A stretch of DNA of 64,000 nucleotides, from NCBI RefSeq assembly GCF_017377735.1, contig NZ_JAFVMH010000002.1, positions 124,001 through 188,000 of the forward strand, read 5' to 3'. A program made the position numbers and the translations under genes. The DNA is from Acetobacter garciniae. GTDB taxonomy: Bacteria; Pseudomonadota; Alphaproteobacteria; Acetobacterales; Acetobacteraceae. The notes beneath the pieces are model-generated. The model worked only from the letters and a program-made list of their open reading frames with translations, did not search any database and was not told where the DNA came from. Shown here piece by piece: positions 61,997 through 64,000 of the stretch. The stretch's first letter is position 1. Every line of letters begins with the position of its first letter.

Positions 61997-64000
61997 ATGG
62001 CGATGCGATTACGCTGCCGGACCGGTTTACTTGTAGCTCTTCTTTTTGCCAGCGCGCCTGCATCGGCGGCGGTGCGGGTTGTGGTCGGCCCCACGCCCAT
62101 TCCCCACGGGCAGGCGAATGCCGCGGGCGATATCACGATCATGAACGATCGGGTGGCTGTGGCGATTGCGGTAAAAACCGCACCCCCCTGGGCCATTCCA
62201 CACGGCGCGCTGATCGATGCGGCACCTGTTACAGGGGGTGTGATCGGCCCCGACCGGGTGACCTTCGCCGACTTCCTGCCCAATAGCTGGAGTGCGTGGC
62301 CCAGTGACCGCCAGACCGTCCGGATTGTCGAGGATACACCGGCCGAGGCCATTGTGGAGGCGGTGCGCACATGGGGGCAGGTCGAAATCCGCACGCGCTA
62401 TATTCTCAAGGACGCGGATGACAGCGTGCATCTGTCCGTCACCATGACCAATGGCGGGCCCAGGCCGGTGGAAAAGGCGCTGTCGGGCTTTGTGCTGTGG
62501 TCGATGGGTGGGTATTTCTTCGGCGTTCCGGGCCTGCCAGACCAGACCGAGGGCCCGGCAGGCGGGGCGCTGGCGGACCGGATCACCGCCTATGATCGGG
62601 ACTGGGCCATTGCCATGCACATGCCCGGCTTCGATCGCTTCGGCTTCGGGCAGAAGGACCTCTATCGCCAGACGACCCTTCTGCCCGGGCAGAGCGCTCA
62701 GTTCGATGGATGGTTGCAGATTGTCCCGCGCGGTGACCTGGCACCCATTGTCGCCTCTGAAATCCAGCGTGAAGGCCAGGGTGTCGCGCAAATTTCCGGC
62801 CGGGTGAGCGGGGCGGATGGCACCGGTCTGGCCGCCCCTGTCGTGGTGGTGGAAAAGAACGGCAGGCCCCTGGCCTGGACGCTGGGGCAGGACGGGCATT
62901 ACGCCTTCACGCTCGCCCCCGGTTCCTACCGGTTCTACGCCACGGGTGAGGGCTATGCGAACACGCCCGGCGTTGCCGTGACCCTTGGCAAGGGGGACAG
63001 GCGCACGCAGGATTTTGCGGGGCTTGCACCACCGGGCCGCCTGCATCTTCTGGTGCATGACAGGGCTACGGGCAGGCCGGTCGATGCCAGTATCGCGATC
63101 GAGCAGGGCCAGCGCCCCCTTGTCCAATATCTGGGCCGGCACACCTTCTTTACCGAACTGGACCGGATCGGGCAGGCGGATATTCCGCTGGCCGTGGGCG
63201 ATTATGTTTTTTCCGTCCAGTCCGGTGCGGGCTTTACCGCGCGGCCCGTTCTTGTGAAAGTTCATATTCGCCCGGGCCAGACCAGCACGGAAGATGTCAG
63301 CATCGAGCGTCTTTTCCGCCCCGAGGCGCTGGGCTGGTACACGGCGGATATGCACCACCATTCCGATCAGGCCGATGGCGTCACCCCACCTGCCGATCTT
63401 GCCCGGTCCGAACTGGCGGCGGGGCTGGACCTGCTGCTGGTCAGCGATCACGATCTGACGACAAACCACAGGGCGTTGCAGGCCATCGCGGACCAGCGCG
63501 GTGTGCCGTTCATTCCTTCGGCGGAGTTCTCGCCCTCCTGGGGGCATTTCAATGCCTATCCCCTGCGGCTGGGTGAGCCGTTGCGGCTGGAAATGGCGAA
63601 GGCCACCGCCACCGATGTGTACAGGGAAGCCCGCCGCCTGGGTGCGACGACGATCCAGGTCAACCACCCCGACGCCCCGGGGGAAGGCTACCTGGCAAGT
63701 GTGGACAGGGGGGTTGCGCAAGGCGGGCTGGACCCCGCCTACGACCTGCTGGAAATCAACGGCACAATGCCCGGTGACGACACGAAGGTGCTCAACCGCG
63801 CCTGGGCGTCGTGGACTACAAATCACCCCTATTTCCTGACCGCCGGGTCGGATACGCATGATGTCTGGAACGCCCAATCGGGCAATGCGCGGCTTTACGC
63901 ATATGTGCCGGGCAAGCTGACAGTTACCGGCTTTATCGATGCGGCGCGTCATGGCCACGCCTTTGTCAGCCACGGCCCCCTGATCTTTCCCGATCATATG
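61997..64000 (+). CDS. CehA/McbA-family PHP-type metallohydrolase, 5' part
   Basis: The frame opens at ATG 61997 (or 62003) and runs off the window end, giving at least 667 residues. It has a signal peptide (RTGLLVALLFASAPASAAV), a beta-rich N-terminal half including a carboxypeptidase-regulatory-like segment (GQDGHYAFTLAPGSYRFYA), and a PHP-type catalytic domain with ADMHHHSDQADG, LLVSDHDLTT, VNHPDAPGEG and AGSDTHDVWN. These His/Asp motifs match CehA/McbA proteins, which include carbaryl hydrolase, but the natural substrate is usually unknown. A long open frame on the minus strand (62027-63997) is only its shadow. Confidence 0.85.
   Translation, partial: MAMRLRCRTGLLVALLFASAPASAAVRVVVGPTPIPHGQANAAGDITIMNDRVAVAIAVKTAPPWAIPHGALIDAAPVTGGVIGPDRVTFADFLPNSWSAWPSDRQTVRIVEDTPAEAIVEAVRTWGQVEIRTRYILKDADDSVHLSVTMTNGGPRPVEKALSGFVLWSMGGYFFGVPGLPDQTEGPAGGALADRITAYDRDWAIAMHMPGFDRFGFGQKDLYRQTTLLPGQSAQFDGWLQIVPRGDLAPIVASEIQREGQGVAQISGRVSGADGTGLAAPVVVVEKNGRPLAWTLGQDGHYAFTLAPGSYRFYATGEGYANTPGVAVTLGKGDRRTQDFAGLAPPGRLHLLVHDRATGRPVDASIAIEQGQRPLVQYLGRHTFFTELDRIGQADIPLAVGDYVFSVQSGAGFTARPVLVKVHIRPGQTSTEDVSIERLFRPEALGWYTADMHHHSDQADGVTPPADLARSELAAGLDLLLVSDHDLTTNHRALQAIADQRGVPFIPSAEFSPSWGHFNAYPLRLGEPLRLEMAKATATDVYREARRLGATTIQVNHPDAPGEGYLASVDRGVAQGGLDPAYDLLEINGTMPGDDTKVLNRAWASWTTNHPYFLTAGSDTHDVWNAQSGNARLYAYVPGKLTVTGFIDAARHGHAFVSHGPLIFPDHM

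Noticed and set aside
62027..63997. 656-codon open frame on the minus strand at the right end
   Set aside because: It lies exactly opposite the CehA/McbA gene, is His/Arg/Gly-rich without any family motif, and is the usual antisense shadow of high-GC coding sequence.

Overview
The window looks like a chromosomal segment of an acetic acid bacterium (Alphaproteobacteria, Acetobacteraceae), most likely Komagataeibacter or a close relative. This rests on the high-GC coding style, the mnmG-rsmG-parA-parB order with a parS site inside rsmG, the his gene order, and a family of intergenic AAGCTT-hairpin repeats that I associate with this group. The genus is an inference; I could not run a search.

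Layout. 1-3.0 kb: 3' end of mnmG, then rsmG, parA and parB (tRNA/rRNA modification and chromosome segregation). 3.0-4.9 kb: a structured gene-free stretch, tRNA-Lys(CUU), an Ivy-type lysozyme inhibitor and a DUF4186 protein. 4.9-13.4 kb, minus strand: nadE, hisB, hisH, a GNAT acyltransferase, hisA, hisF, hisE, a HIT protein, a nitroreductase and a UbiH/UbiM-type hydroxylase. 13.5 kb: tRNA-Gly(GCC). 14-36 kb: an accessory catabolic region. It holds a CapA-type protein, a HyuC/AllC-type M20 amidohydrolase, a LysR regulator, the 5-oxoprolinase genes pxpB-pxpC-pxpA with a decayed biotin-carboxyl-carrier gene behind them, a D-2-hydroxyacid dehydrogenase, a VOC protein, a TonB-dependent receptor, a second M20 enzyme, a polyamine-type ABC importer (fused permease plus ATPase), GntR and LysR regulators, and an operon of two metal-ligand-free M24 (creatinase/ectoine-hydrolase-like) proteins, a class I glutamine amidotransferase-like protein and the importer's binding protein. 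36-42 kb: NTF2-like protein with a GlxA-type regulator, a type II haloacid dehalogenase with a frameshifted LysR gene, a secreted esterase and a DUF985 cupin. 42-61.8 kb: an RND pump, a Fur-like protein without the metal site, tonB-exbD-exbB, a small membrane protein, a PepSY protein, and two paralogous sigma/anti-sigma/TonB-receptor (Fec-type) modules with a second tonB and two related unknown proteins. 62-64 kb: a CehA/McbA-type metallohydrolase running off the end.

How it fits together. The 14-36 kb block reads as uptake and hydrolysis of an amide- or pyroglutamyl-type organic nitrogen compound: outer membrane receptor, ABC importer, several amidohydrolases, and 5-oxoprolinase turning 5-oxoproline into glutamate. 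The substrate is unknown. The 42-62 kb block is a ferric-siderophore uptake region. Two receptors are each paired with their own FecI/FecR, two TonB proteins supply energy, and at least three promoters share the motif TTGCRA-N5-TCTTA, which resembles a Fur box. Five copies of one hairpin repeat lie between genes, three of them in convergent gaps, which suggests a bidirectional terminator role. No CRISPR array, complete insertion sequence, integrase or rRNA gene was seen.
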